From NCBI GenBank assembly GCA_964473105.1, contig CAYYNQ010000086.1, positions 1-13,800 on the forward strand: a stretch of DNA of 13,800 nt. Reading direction: 5' to 3'. The position numbers and the translations under genes were made by a program. The stretch is from CAYYNQ01 sp964473105. Its GTDB lineage: Bacteria; Sumerlaeota; Sumerlaeia; MVZB01. This document shows, piece after piece, positions 6,546 to 13,800 of the stretch (its first letter is position 1; every line of letters begins with the position of its first letter). Under the pieces are notes generated by a model. It made no database searches. It saw nothing but the letters and a program-made list of their open reading frames with translations, and was not told the origin of the DNA.

Positions 6546-7538
6546 ATGGACCTAGTCAGGGTTGGAGTCGTCGGTGTTGGCCATCTCGGGCAACATCACG
6601 CGAGGAATTATAGTGAACTTGAGGGATGTCAACTGGTAGGCCTTGCCGATATTGATCGCAAGGCGGCCGCTGTCATGGCCCGAAAGTTCAGCACCCAGGC
6701 AATATTTGACTACCGGAACCTGATTGATCAGGTTGATGCGGTTTCAATTGTTGTCCCAACCAGTGAGCATTATCGGGTAGCTCGCGATTTTCTCGAGGCC
6801 GGAGTCCATGTGCTCGTCGAAAAACCGATCACATCAACGGTCGAAGAAGCAAGAGAGTTGATCAAGCTGGCCCGGAACAAGGAACGTATTCTCCAGGTTG
6901 GCCATATTGAGCGGTTCAACACGGCTGTCATAAAGCTGCGTGAAATCTTGACAAAGCCAGGTTTCATTGAGTGTCATCGCCTTGGGCCGTATGATCCACG
7001 AGTCCGCGATGTTGGCGTCGTTCTCGACCTGATGATCCATGACATTGATATCATCCTGCAAATTGTCCGGTCACCGATAGTGTCAATTGATGCTGTAGGG
7101 GTTCCGATCCTGTCCGAACGGGAGGATATTGCCAATGCCCGTATCAAATTCCAAGACGGCTGCACCGCCAATTTGACTGTGAGCCGGGTTACTCCGACCC
7201 GTATGCGGAAAATCAGGATATTTCAGCCTAACACATATGTGTCCATCAATTACCAGAAGCAGTCCATGGAAGTTTACAGCAGAGAGGATATCAAGGACGC
7301 CCGTGAAGGTGAGCCACGGGCCCAGATCGTCCGTCGTCGGTTGCGACTGAAAAAAGAGGAGCCCCTGAAGCGTGAACTACAGCATTTTGTCCAGTGTGTC
7401 CGGGACGGTCATGAACCAGAGGTGACGGGTGAACACGGTCACAATGCACTGGGGGTGGCCATCCAGATTGTGGAGCAGTTACAGGGTAACCTTGAGAATA
7501 TGAGCGAACTCATCAACCTGCAAGACCATGCCACCTGA
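6546..7538 (+). CDS. Gfo/Idh/MocA family NAD(P)-dependent oxidoreductase (GnnA-like by context)
   Basis: Sugar or nucleotide-sugar dehydrogenase. The N-terminal Rossmann fold has GVVGVGHLGQHHARNY (7-22) and an acidic residue after the second strand (LADID, 33-37). The family's VEKPIT (91-96) carries the conserved Lys. VGHIERFN (118-125) and DLMIHDIDIIL (161-171) form the catalytic region of the C-terminal domain. Length 330 is normal. The stop overlaps the lpxB start by 11 bp, so the two are co-translated. In Acidithiobacillus, gnnA of this family lies by lpxA and lpxB. It oxidises UDP-GlcNAc at C3 so that a transaminase (GnnB) can make a diamino sugar for amide-linked lipid A. That role fits here by position, but no gnnB or lpxA is in the window, so the substrate is inferred. 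Confidence 0.9.
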   Translation: MDLVRVGVVGVGHLGQHHARNYSELEGCQLVGLADIDRKAAAVMARKFSTQAIFDYRNLIDQVDAVSIVVPTSEHYRVARDFLEAGVHVLVEKPITSTVEEARELIKLARNKERILQVGHIERFNTAVIKLREILTKPGFIECHRLGPYDPRVRDVGVVLDLMIHDIDIILQIVRSPIVSIDAVGVPILSEREDIANARIKFQDGCTANLTVSRVTPTRMRKIRIFQPNTYVSINYQKQSMEVYSREDIKDAREGEPRAQIVRRRLRLKKEEPLKRELQHFVQCVRDGHEPEVTGEHGHNALGVAIQIVEQLQGNLENMSELINLQDHAT

Positions 7539-8757
7539 ACGGGAAATATTTATCATCGCTGGTGAGTTATCCGGTGATATGATTGGCTCAATGCTGATCA
7601 AGCAACTCAGGAAGCTCGATCCTTCCCTTCGTGTGTCCGGTCTTGGCGGTGAGAAGATGGAAGAGGCAGGGGCTGACATACTGGTCAACCTGCCCAGGGA
7701 TCTCGCGATCATAGGTTTCGCCGAGGTCATCAGTAAATACCCCAAAATACGCAGGGTTTTCAAGGACACCGTCAATTATCTGAGGGATCATCGGCCCGAA
7801 TGCATCATTCTCATAGATTACCCTGGCTTCAATTTGCGGATTGCCGAGCAGGCTCACCAGATTGGAATCAAGGTGATTTACTACGTCTGCCCCCAGGTAT
7901 GGGCCTGGCATAAGAGCCGGATCATGAAAATGCGGAGGTTCATAGACAAAGCATTAGTCATCCTTCCCTTCGAGGAGACCTTTTATAGGGAACAGAATCT
8001 CGATGCCGAATACGTGGGTACGCCTTGGTTGGACATGATGGTCCTGACAATGAGGAAAGAAGAGGTTTTCGAGCACTTCGGTTTCAATCCCGAAAAAAAA
8101 CTGATCGGGCTTCTGCCAGGAAGTCGGCGACGTGAAGTGGAGACAATGCTTCCCATCATGATCGAGGCGGCAGAAAAGATTCACGCACAGAGGCCCGATA
8201 CCCAATTTGTAATTCCGAGGGCAACAACGGTCAAGCAGGAGATTGTGGATCACCTGTTGACCATGTCAAGACTGCCAATACGTGTTGTCGATGCCTACCG
8301 CTATAATGTACGGAATGCCATGGATTTTGCCATCGTGGTCTCAGGAACAGCCACATTGGAAACCGGTCTTCTCGGTGTGCCCATGGCTATTATATACAAG
8401 GTGGCATATCTGAGTTGGTTGATTGGAAAAAGTATTGTGAACATCCCCTACATTGGGCTGATAAATATCGTTGCCGGTGATATGGTATGCCCGGAACTGA
8501 TTCAGGACCAGTGTACGCCGCAGAATATCGCCGACCGGGTTCTGAAGATCCTGAATGATGAAAGGGAATCGAAGAAAATTAATTACCAATTGTCTAAGGT
8601 CAAAGAAAAAATGGGAGGTCCCGGCGCGAGTGCACGTGCCGCAAACATCGTCCTTGAACTTGTCAGCCAGTCCTCCGAGAATCGGGCCCATCCCGGGCCC
8701 ATCCCGGTCCCGACCCGGATGGCGCTTCCCCGCAATCCGCAATCCCCGGGTGATTGA
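7528..8757 (+). CDS. lpxB: Lipid-A-disaccharide synthase LpxB
   Basis: Membrane-associated GT-B glycosyltransferase (family GT19) that joins UDP-diacylglucosamine and lipid X into the lipid A disaccharide. Motifs: AGELSGD (11-17), LRVSGLGGEKMEEAG (34-48), IDYPGFNLRIA (96-106), YYVCPQVWAWHKSR (118-131), VGTPWLD (163-169), GLLPGSRRREV (194-204) and VSGTATLETGLLGVPM (271-286). AGDMVCPELIQ (316-326) is near the C-terminus. The 163-169 motif is VGHPLLD-like with Thr replacing His. Length 409 is slightly above the usual 380-390. The excess is a Pro/Gly-rich tail (388-409: AHPGPIPVPTRM and on) encoded over an 11-bp tandem repeat. The ATG lies inside the oxidoreductase gene (11-bp overlap) with no separate ribosome site, implying coupling. 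Confidence 0.96.
   Translation: MPPEREIFIIAGELSGDMIGSMLIKQLRKLDPSLRVSGLGGEKMEEAGADILVNLPRDLAIIGFAEVISKYPKIRRVFKDTVNYLRDHRPECIILIDYPGFNLRIAEQAHQIGIKVIYYVCPQVWAWHKSRIMKMRRFIDKALVILPFEETFYREQNLDAEYVGTPWLDMMVLTMRKEEVFEHFGFNPEKKLIGLLPGSRRREVETMLPIMIEAAEKIHAQRPDTQFVIPRATTVKQEIVDHLLTMSRLPIRVVDAYRYNVRNAMDFAIVVSGTATLETGLLGVPMAIIYKVAYLSWLIGKSIVNIPYIGLINIVAGDMVCPELIQDQCTPQNIADRVLKILNDERESKKINYQLSKVKEKMGGPGASARAANIVLELVSQSSENRAHPGPIPVPTRMALPRNPQSPGD
8683..8704. repeat. 11-bp tandem repeat at the 3' end of lpxB
   Basis: Two perfect adjacent copies of CGGGCCCATCC, followed by a partial third (CGGTCCCG). The unit is not a multiple of three, so gain or loss of a copy changes the lpxB reading frame in its last 20 or so codons. 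Confidence 0.7.
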
Positions 8758-8764
8758 GTTTGTG

Positions 8765-9508
8765 ATGCCTCCCGAATCCGCCAAAAACAGCCGATATCCG
8801 GCCCAATGCGGTTGGAAAAAGCGCTTCAAAATTCTCTTGAAGAGATTCGTCTGTGGTCCGGGAAGCATGTTGATTGCCATTGTGATCAGGCTGCATGTCT
8901 GGACGCAGCGCAGCCGGTTGAGTGGTAGAGTGCATGTCGATGAGGCCATGAAGTCAGGCCGACCCATCATTATTGTCTACTGGCATCAAGACGTGCCAGG
9001 CTCTCTCATCTGGAAGGAGAAGATATTTCCAAAGCATCCACTGGCAGCCATGGTCAGCCGTTCCCGTGATGGTGACCTGATCGCTGGTGTTTTGAGGCGG
9101 TTTGGTCTTGTGTTAGTCCGTGCATCATCTTCCCGGGGTGGTGCAAGAGGACTAATCGAGTTGATTCGCTGGGTCAAGTCGCAAGGGAGCGGATCCCCAT
9201 TCGTTGCATACCCCCTTGACGGGCCTCATGGTCCACCCCGCAGGGCGAAGCCGGGCGCAGCTATGCTTGCGCGAAAGGTCAATGCATGGATCATTCCGTT
9301 GACCGTTCGATATAGCAGGTTCAGGGAATTAAGATCCTGGGACCGAACCCGTATTGCGGGATTCTTTTCAAGGACGGATCTGTATTTCGGTGAGTCGTTC
9401 GATGCGTCGAATCTGATGGATAGTGATGACAGAAATGCCGAGATGATGGAATCTGTTTTGGAAAAGCTGCACCGGGAGGCTGATGAGAAGGTTATGAAGC
9501 CGAGATAG
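8765..9508 (+). CDS. DUF374 lysophospholipid acyltransferase-family protein (LpxJ-like by context)
   Basis: Membrane-associated acyltransferase of the DUF374 group. Motifs (residues from the ATG at 8765): a hydrophobic segment (30-46), YWHQD (72-76) at the catalytic His position, MVSRSRDGDLIAGVLRRFG (96-114), RASSSRGGARG (119-129), DGPHGPPRRAKPGAAMLAR (152-170) and SWDR (191-194). Length 247 is typical. The frame is open further upstream into lpxB, but I chose ATG 8765 because it lies 7 bp after the lpxB stop and starts just before the conserved part. GTG 8762 is an equal alternative. Helicobacter and Campylobacter LpxJ, a lipid A secondary acyltransferase, belongs to this family. Position directly after lpxB makes a lipid A substrate plausible but does not prove it. 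Confidence 0.9.
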   Translation: MPPESAKNSRYPAQCGWKKRFKILLKRFVCGPGSMLIAIVIRLHVWTQRSRLSGRVHVDEAMKSGRPIIIVYWHQDVPGSLIWKEKIFPKHPLAAMVSRSRDGDLIAGVLRRFGLVLVRASSSRGGARGLIELIRWVKSQGSGSPFVAYPLDGPHGPPRRAKPGAAMLARKVNAWIIPLTVRYSRFRELRSWDRTRIAGFFSRTDLYFGESFDASNLMDSDDRNAEMMESVLEKLHREADEKVMKPR

Positions 9509-9639
9509 CTGAATACTAGTGGGCTGTGCGTCGGTATTCCTGCCTTTAGCCGTGGGCTCACGTAACCTCGGAAATCCATGCGCTCACGAGAAATATCGCG
9601 TATTACCCGGCGTAATATCCCCTCTTTGACAGCCACGTA
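9509..9639. other. Convergent intergenic region with a possible weak terminator
   Basis: The acyltransferase gene and the ABC transporter gene end facing each other across 131 bp, so transcription should stop here from both sides. The best stem I see is TATTAC / GTAATA with a 5-nt loop (9601-9617). It is short and AT-rich, without a clear T-run on either strand. I see no strong intrinsic terminator and no gene. Confidence 0.3.
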
Positions 9640-11250
9640 TCAATTCATGATGATGAAACTCAGCAAGAAATCGACCAGGACAATCCAAAGGAATGCAAGC
9701 ACGAGGCCCCGGGTGATTGCGCGTGAAACTTCAGCAGGCGAATTCTTGTGGGAAACTCCCTCGGAATAAGCCACCAGAATGAGCCCACCTCCAATCAGGA
9801 CACTTTTTATCAGGACCAACATGTAGTCCAGCCAGTTGATCCAGGTTGGGAATTGCAGAATAAAGAACTCCGGCGTGATGTTGGCCCGGGAGAAGGGACT
9901 TCCAATCAGCAGCGCCGCCCCGGCCGCTCCAAGATAGATGCCAGCCAATGTCAGTGCGGGAGCGGAAATGACCAGCGCCCAGAAAAGAGGGGGAAATAAA
10001 TTCACATCCGGATCAAGATTCTGCGTGAGCAGGCTTTTGTTTTGCCCGGAAAACTGCATCCAGCCGATCCTTGCACAGATGGCTGATCCACAGCGTCCTG
10101 CCAGTAAAAACCCGGTTAAAACAGGTGACAGGCGCAGCAGTGCATCCGCCAACGCAGCGGGTATCTCGTTTGAGAATCCCAGTCTGACAACCGCGCCTTC
10201 TGTGCTGATCTCCATAACCATACCGATCATTAGGAAGATAACTGCACATAGGGGGACACTGCCCAGTCCCCAGTTCAAGAGATTGCGTAACAGGAGTTTC
10301 GGGCTCGGTCTGTACCTCAGATGACCCATCAGCAACCCGAATCGGCCTATATTATCCAGGAAAAATCCGGCTTTCCCGACAATATTATTTGACAAGGAAG
10401 TCGCCGGATCAGTTGGCTCGGCCGAAGGGTTCCCGTTATATCCCTCGCGGTGGTTTATGCGTTTTATGTGTGCAGTAATTTGCTTGTGCATCCACAACAG
10501 GAGTTCCCCGTGTTTCTCCTTTGCGTCGTGCTGGAATTCCGCGCCACCATTCCAGCGCGGCATCCGGCCATCGACGGGCGAGAAATAATAAACCGGGTTG
10601 CCGAGGATGCTGGCACATGCCGGATCGTGCGAGATTATGACCGCGCTCATGTTTCTCTTGGCGATCAGCGATCCAAGCAACTCATAGATTTTGGATGATG
10701 ATGATGGGTCGAGACCTGTAGTCGGCTCATCTGCAATCAGGATTTCCGGTTGCCGGATGAGGGCCCTTGCAAGGGCGATCCTGCGCCGCATTCCCCCTGA
10801 TAACATAGAAGGAAGTGAGCGCCGGATATTAGCAGGGTCGAGCAGAACCTCTTCCAACACAGTGTTGATCTTGATCTCGGTGTCTGTGTTGAAGGGGCCT
10901 TTGAAAATGTCGATGCGTTCCTCGAAAGCGGTAGCCAGATTTGCCTCGACAGTCCGGTCCTCAAGCAGGGTGTCCTCCTGGAACATGACAGCCACTCGCT
11001 CGAAAAGGTTTCCCTCATGATAAGGTCCAGCTTCTTCATGTTGATTTTGTCCGGGAATGATCACTGCTCCATCGTCGGGTTTTATGAATTTCAATAACGT
11101 ATCAAGAAAAACCGATTTCCCGGCACCGCTGGGTCCGAGGATCACGGCGCACTCACCCTCGTAAAGTTCCCAGGACAGTTGATCAATAATCTTTCGTGGC
11201 CCGAATGATTTCGAGACATGATCGAGCTGGAAAAGGATTGAATGGGTCAT
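9640..11250 (-). CDS. Fused MlaF-type ATPase and MlaE-type permease
   Basis: One 536-residue chain joins two parts that are normally separate proteins of MCE/Mla lipid transporters. The N-terminal ABC ATPase (about 1-235) is complete: Walker A GPSGAGKS (39-46), Q-loop MFQED (89-93), signature LSGGM (150-154), Walker B ILIADEP (170-176) with Glu175, D-loop GLDP and switch SHDP (207-210). A polar linker (236-315) leads to an MlaE-like domain (about 316-536) with about five membrane segments. LSPVLTGFLLAGRCGSAICARIG (374-396) matches the MlaE core (family: LGPLLTAILVAGRSGSA). The next motif, usually EQIDAL, reads GQNKSL (402-407), so it has diverged. In Mla systems the pair moves phospholipid between membranes with an MCE protein (MlaD); none is seen nearby. 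ATG start with AGGGA about 10 nt upstream. Confidence 0.88.
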   Translation of the reverse strand: MTHSILFQLDHVSKSFGPRKIIDQLSWELYEGECAVILGPSGAGKSVFLDTLLKFIKPDDGAVIIPGQNQHEEAGPYHEGNLFERVAVMFQEDTLLEDRTVEANLATAFEERIDIFKGPFNTDTEIKINTVLEEVLLDPANIRRSLPSMLSGGMRRRIALARALIRQPEILIADEPTTGLDPSSSSKIYELLGSLIAKRNMSAVIISHDPACASILGNPVYYFSPVDGRMPRWNGGAEFQHDAKEKHGELLLWMHKQITAHIKRINHREGYNGNPSAEPTDPATSLSNNIVGKAGFFLDNIGRFGLLMGHLRYRPSPKLLLRNLLNWGLGSVPLCAVIFLMIGMVMEISTEGAVVRLGFSNEIPAALADALLRLSPVLTGFLLAGRCGSAICARIGWMQFSGQNKSLLTQNLDPDVNLFPPLFWALVISAPALTLAGIYLGAAGAALLIGSPFSRANITPEFFILQFPTWINWLDYMLVLIKSVLIGGGLILVAYSEGVSHKNSPAEVSRAITRGLVLAFLWIVLVDFLLSFIIMN

Positions 11251-11339
11251 AAGATAAAGTTCCCTACAATCGGTGCGGTTTATCCCATTCGTCTCCGGGA
11301 GCCTTTCTCCCCGGGGCTACCGGCGTTGAATATATATGA

Positions 11340-12542
11340 TCAGGGTTCCCACATGTATTCCACCCGAATGCTGGGATCGATCTTCAGGTTGGGCCGGTTC
11401 TCAAGGAATCCGGCCGATTTAAGGTCCCGGTGGCCGAGGGTGGTGTCGTCATCAGGATCAAAGTCGTATTGTTCCATCTCTACGTTAACCCGGGCGCAAA
11501 GTGTTTTTCGGATACCTTCAAAAGTTCCCCGTGAAACGACTGTGAAATAGTGCGAGTTCGATCCCATCTGGAACGTCTGTTGGAGTTCCGTTATGATATC
11601 CTCAGGTACCCCGACCTCAACCAGTTCGTTAATCTGTAGTATTCCCCTTGTTCCGTCATTCTCAAAATCGAGTCTTTCCTCGCGGAAATCCTCGATTTCC
11701 TCGGCCATACTACTGTAATCGGGTCCCATTGGATCCACTGAGGTCAGGATTGCCTCGAGCAGGCGTATGGAGCAGGTGTTAATGTTCATACGGTGACCAT
11801 TTCGGGTGGTCAGGAAATCGATCAGAGCCTCCGAATCCCCGTCATCGGAATCAATTCTTGCTATCGGGTCCATTTCCATTTCACCGGGATTTCCATAGAG
11901 TAGTTCTGGCGTGATTCCCGGTATTTCCAGGAGTTCATCAATCAGGATTAACTCGTCGTTTTTGGGCCGGAAGATCCAGTCCATCCCCATATTCCCAGTA
12001 AGCCTGCTCTTGAAGGCCCATTCGGTGTAATTCTCAATCTCATCGAGTTCCTCCAGCGCAGTCGTGGCTTCCATATCACCATCGATATAGTCAATGATCG
12101 CAAATCCGATGTTTTGTATGTCCTCATCATCGTAACGTGTGAATTCCTCAAGGAGATACTCGATGACTCCGACAGACTGCGGATTCAGTGAATTAACATC
12201 CAGTTTTGAATTTTCATCGACAATTCTGAAGGTGTAGTTCCCCTCGCCGAACTCAAGTTCGGTGTGTTCGTCATGATTGGCCCAAATATCCTCGAGAGTA
12301 TTGGCATAGGAGTTGAGTGAGGCATTCAGAAGGCGTTGATTCTTGAGGTCATTAACGGCATGTGCCATGCCCGCCCGGGCGATGGCCGTCGCCTGCAATT
12401 TACGCTTGGCTTGACTGGTCATCCGCAGGCCGATCCGAAGTTCATATGTCAGGGAATAAGCCATCATAGACAGAACTATGACCAGCCACAGCGATAAAAT
12501 CAGGACAGCACCCGATTGTTTCTTGTAATATACTCGAATCAT
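11340..12542 (-). CDS. gspK: Type II secretion minor pseudopilin GspK
   Basis: Large minor pseudopilin that caps the pseudopilus tip together with GspI and GspJ in the type II secretion system. The N-terminus is a short prepilin leader, KKQSG-AVLILSL, with probable cleavage after Gly11. A hydrophobic helix follows (12-31). It lacks Glu at position +5 of the mature protein, which is the known hallmark of GspK. The family motif DENSKLDVNSLN (109-120; usual form DEDGKLNLN) is clear. IDELLEIPGIT (201-211) and the acidic alpha-helical region between them fit GspK. At 400 residues it is longer than the common 300-340, and it is very acidic. Its ATG lies 1 bp after the gspJ stop, so the two are coupled. 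Confidence 0.88.
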   Translation of the reverse strand: MIRVYYKKQSGAVLILSLWLVIVLSMMAYSLTYELRIGLRMTSQAKRKLQATAIARAGMAHAVNDLKNQRLLNASLNSYANTLEDIWANHDEHTELEFGEGNYTFRIVDENSKLDVNSLNPQSVGVIEYLLEEFTRYDDEDIQNIGFAIIDYIDGDMEATTALEELDEIENYTEWAFKSRLTGNMGMDWIFRPKNDELILIDELLEIPGITPELLYGNPGEMEMDPIARIDSDDGDSEALIDFLTTRNGHRMNINTCSIRLLEAILTSVDPMGPDYSSMAEEIEDFREERLDFENDGTRGILQINELVEVGVPEDIITELQQTFQMGSNSHYFTVVSRGTFEGIRKTLCARVNVEMEQYDFDPDDDTTLGHRDLKSAGFLENRPNLKIDPSIRVEYMWEP

Positions 12543-12543
12543 A

Positions 12544-13794
12544 TCAGCGTCTATTATTCGGTCTCCTGAATCTGGAATTTCTGTCCCGGTTTTTCCTTTC
12601 GCGTTGTTTATAACGATCCCTACGGCGGTCCGATCGGTAACCGCGTTCGTCCTCCATCTCCGTCCAAAGGTCCGATTCCTGTCCTTGGGGCATCATATGG
12701 TAAAGGGTGAATGAATGAATTTTCCCCTTCCCCTCATTTGTGCGCACACCGAGTTGGATGGCCATATAGCCCGGCAGGTCGTCAGGCACCCGGGGGCGGA
12801 AGCGATCCTGTTGCATGGCCAGGGCATCGTCAGTACTCATGCCAAGATCAGGAATTATTTCCTTGTGGATCCCGTCTTCAAAATAAAAATCATCCTCATA
12901 GGCGGGCGGGGACCGGTGTCTCAACTGCCCGGAATTCCAATCTTGGACCTCCATCCATTCGTTATCCTTAAAGTAGCCGTAGACGATATCGAATATCTCG
13001 ACATTTCGGCACATGGGTTCCTTGTGTGAAATATGTACCGGTTCGAAATCGATCTCGTCGGGTGATATCTGCCAGTCCTGGTAGCGCCTTTCATTGCGTT
13101 CATTATCATCCACGAAACTATACATGATATTCATCAGTTCGGGGCTGTTTATCATGCCAGCCTTTGATAAACTTCCCGGGCTGTATCCGAAGGCATCCTC
13201 CTCGGTGCGGTAAAGAGTTCCATTTTCAATCTGGTATCGGATGCGCCGGACCCCCCAACCATTAATATCGGTGATCCGCCTGATCTGTTGTCTGCGGGTA
13301 AATACTAGGTTGTCCTTTTTCCCGGAATTGGTTCCCTGAAAGGTGAGGTTGACCGGTGTGGCCACGTCCTCGAGGCTGATATCCTCGAGTTCCATCAGTT
13401 CCTCAATCTCCCGCTCGTTCCGTTCCCGGCTGCGCCTACGGCGGTCCTCCCTGCGGCGATTGACACGATAATTCATGTTGTATTCCTCGCCATTTACACT
13501 ACGGATCAGACTTGCGATATGGTTGGTCTGTTCCCTGAATGTGCGGTTGTATTCCGATTCAGTCAGGTAAATGATATGGTTGAGATCACTCAGAATAACA
13601 TCCTGCGTAATTCGAACACTTTGCAGCATCTCCGACATTCCATGTCCTGTGTCCCACGCCCTCAGCCCCATTCGCAAGGTTTGGGTGACGGCAATCATGA
13701 GAATGCCGAAAATAAGCACGGCCATGATTACCTCTATGAAGGTGAACCCGGACCGAGGATCCCGGAAGTTGCTGTCAGTCAGGGAAGATCGCAT
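12544..13794 (-). CDS. gspJ: GspJ-like type II secretion minor pseudopilin, enlarged and Arg-rich
   Basis: The prepilin signature RSG-FTFIEVIMAVLIFGILMIAV (14-36) gives cleavage after Gly16 with Glu21 at mature +5. Position just before gspK and the helix LRMGLRAWDTG (40-50) point to GspJ, which joins GspK and GspI at the pseudopilus tip. The fold-region pieces NLVFTRRQQ (162-170), RRIRYQIENGTLYRTEED (183-200) and the late strand YMAIQLGVRT (343-352) are GspJ-like. At 416 residues it is about twice the usual size of about 200. The extra length is a highly charged insert (about 112-140, Arg/Glu) and a C-terminal tail (386-416) made mostly of Arg, Asp, Asn and Lys. The ATG is 6 bp from the window edge, so an earlier start cannot be excluded. 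Confidence 0.8.
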   Translation of the reverse strand: MRSSLTDSNFRDPRSGFTFIEVIMAVLIFGILMIAVTQTLRMGLRAWDTGHGMSEMLQSVRITQDVILSDLNHIIYLTESEYNRTFREQTNHIASLIRSVNGEEYNMNYRVNRRREDRRRRSRERNEREIEELMELEDISLEDVATPVNLTFQGTNSGKKDNLVFTRRQQIRRITDINGWGVRRIRYQIENGTLYRTEEDAFGYSPGSLSKAGMINSPELMNIMYSFVDDNERNERRYQDWQISPDEIDFEPVHISHKEPMCRNVEIFDIVYGYFKDNEWMEVQDWNSGQLRHRSPPAYEDDFYFEDGIHKEIIPDLGMSTDDALAMQQDRFRPRVPDDLPGYMAIQLGVRTNEGKGKIHSFTLYHMMPQGQESDLWTEMEDERGYRSDRRRDRYKQRERKNRDRNSRFRRPNNRR

Positions 13795-13800
13795 CAGAAG

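Noticed and set aside
8555..8764. N-terminal extension of the acyltransferase reading frame into lpxB
   Set aside because: The translation before codon 71 is Arg/Pro/Ser-rich and unlike DUF374 N-termini. The ATG at 8765, just after the lpxB stop, is a better start. The open frame is used only in the repeat-fusion finding.
8341..8970. 209-codon minus-strand frame
   Set aside because: Lies antisense to the conserved 3' half of lpxB and the start of the acyltransferase gene. Its translation shows no family pattern, so it is a shadow frame.
11295..11314. Imperfect GC-rich stem between gspK and the ABC fusion gene
   Set aside because: The stem has a bulged base and no T-run on either strand, so I could not support it as a terminator.

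Overview
The window looks like chromosomal DNA of a Gram-negative (diderm) bacterium of moderate GC content. Lipid A synthesis (LpxB), a type II secretion pseudopilin pair and an Mla-type ABC transporter all imply an outer membrane. FtsZ, FtsA, FtsQ and MurB show ordinary peptidoglycan-dependent division. The gene order is not that of the common model proteobacteria. I cannot name the phylum from sequence alone; a deep-branching diderm lineage is my guess.

Layout. (1) 1-4099, minus strand: a shortened division and cell wall (dcw) block read murB > ftsQ > ftsA > ftsZ, with ftsZ cut by the window edge. The ddl gene that often lies between murB and ftsQ is missing. In its place is 252 bp of non-coding DNA with a perfect 10-bp hairpin, a 9-bp tandem repeat and a possible promoter. 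(2) 4100-5314: a 312-bp stretch with no convincing gene, then a minus-strand HEXXH metallopeptidase-like protein with a C-terminal membrane anchor. (3) 5446-9508, plus strand: an orphan multi-spanning membrane protein, a possible small protein, then a lipid A cluster. That cluster is a Gfo/Idh/MocA oxidoreductase (GnnA-like by context), lpxB, and a DUF374 lysophospholipid acyltransferase-family protein (LpxJ-like by context). The last three are overlapping or nearly contiguous. (4) 9640-13794, minus strand: a single-chain fusion of an MlaF-type ATPase and an MlaE-type permease, preceded by gspJ and gspK, two enlarged minor pseudopilins of a type II secretion system.

How they fit together: the window is almost wholly about the cell envelope. 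It covers septum assembly (FtsZ/A/Q), peptidoglycan precursor synthesis (MurB), lipid A (LpxB and its neighbours), lipid transport between membranes (Mla fusion) and secretion across the outer membrane (GspJ/K). The most unusual items are the Mla ATPase-permease fusion with a degenerate permease signature and no MCE partner nearby; the possible GnnA-LpxB-LpxJ-like lipid A module, with an 11-bp tandem repeat at the lpxB 3' end; the repeat- and hairpin-bearing ftsQ leader; and the Arg-rich, oversized GspJ. I saw no CRISPR array, tRNA, rRNA, insertion sequence or phage gene.
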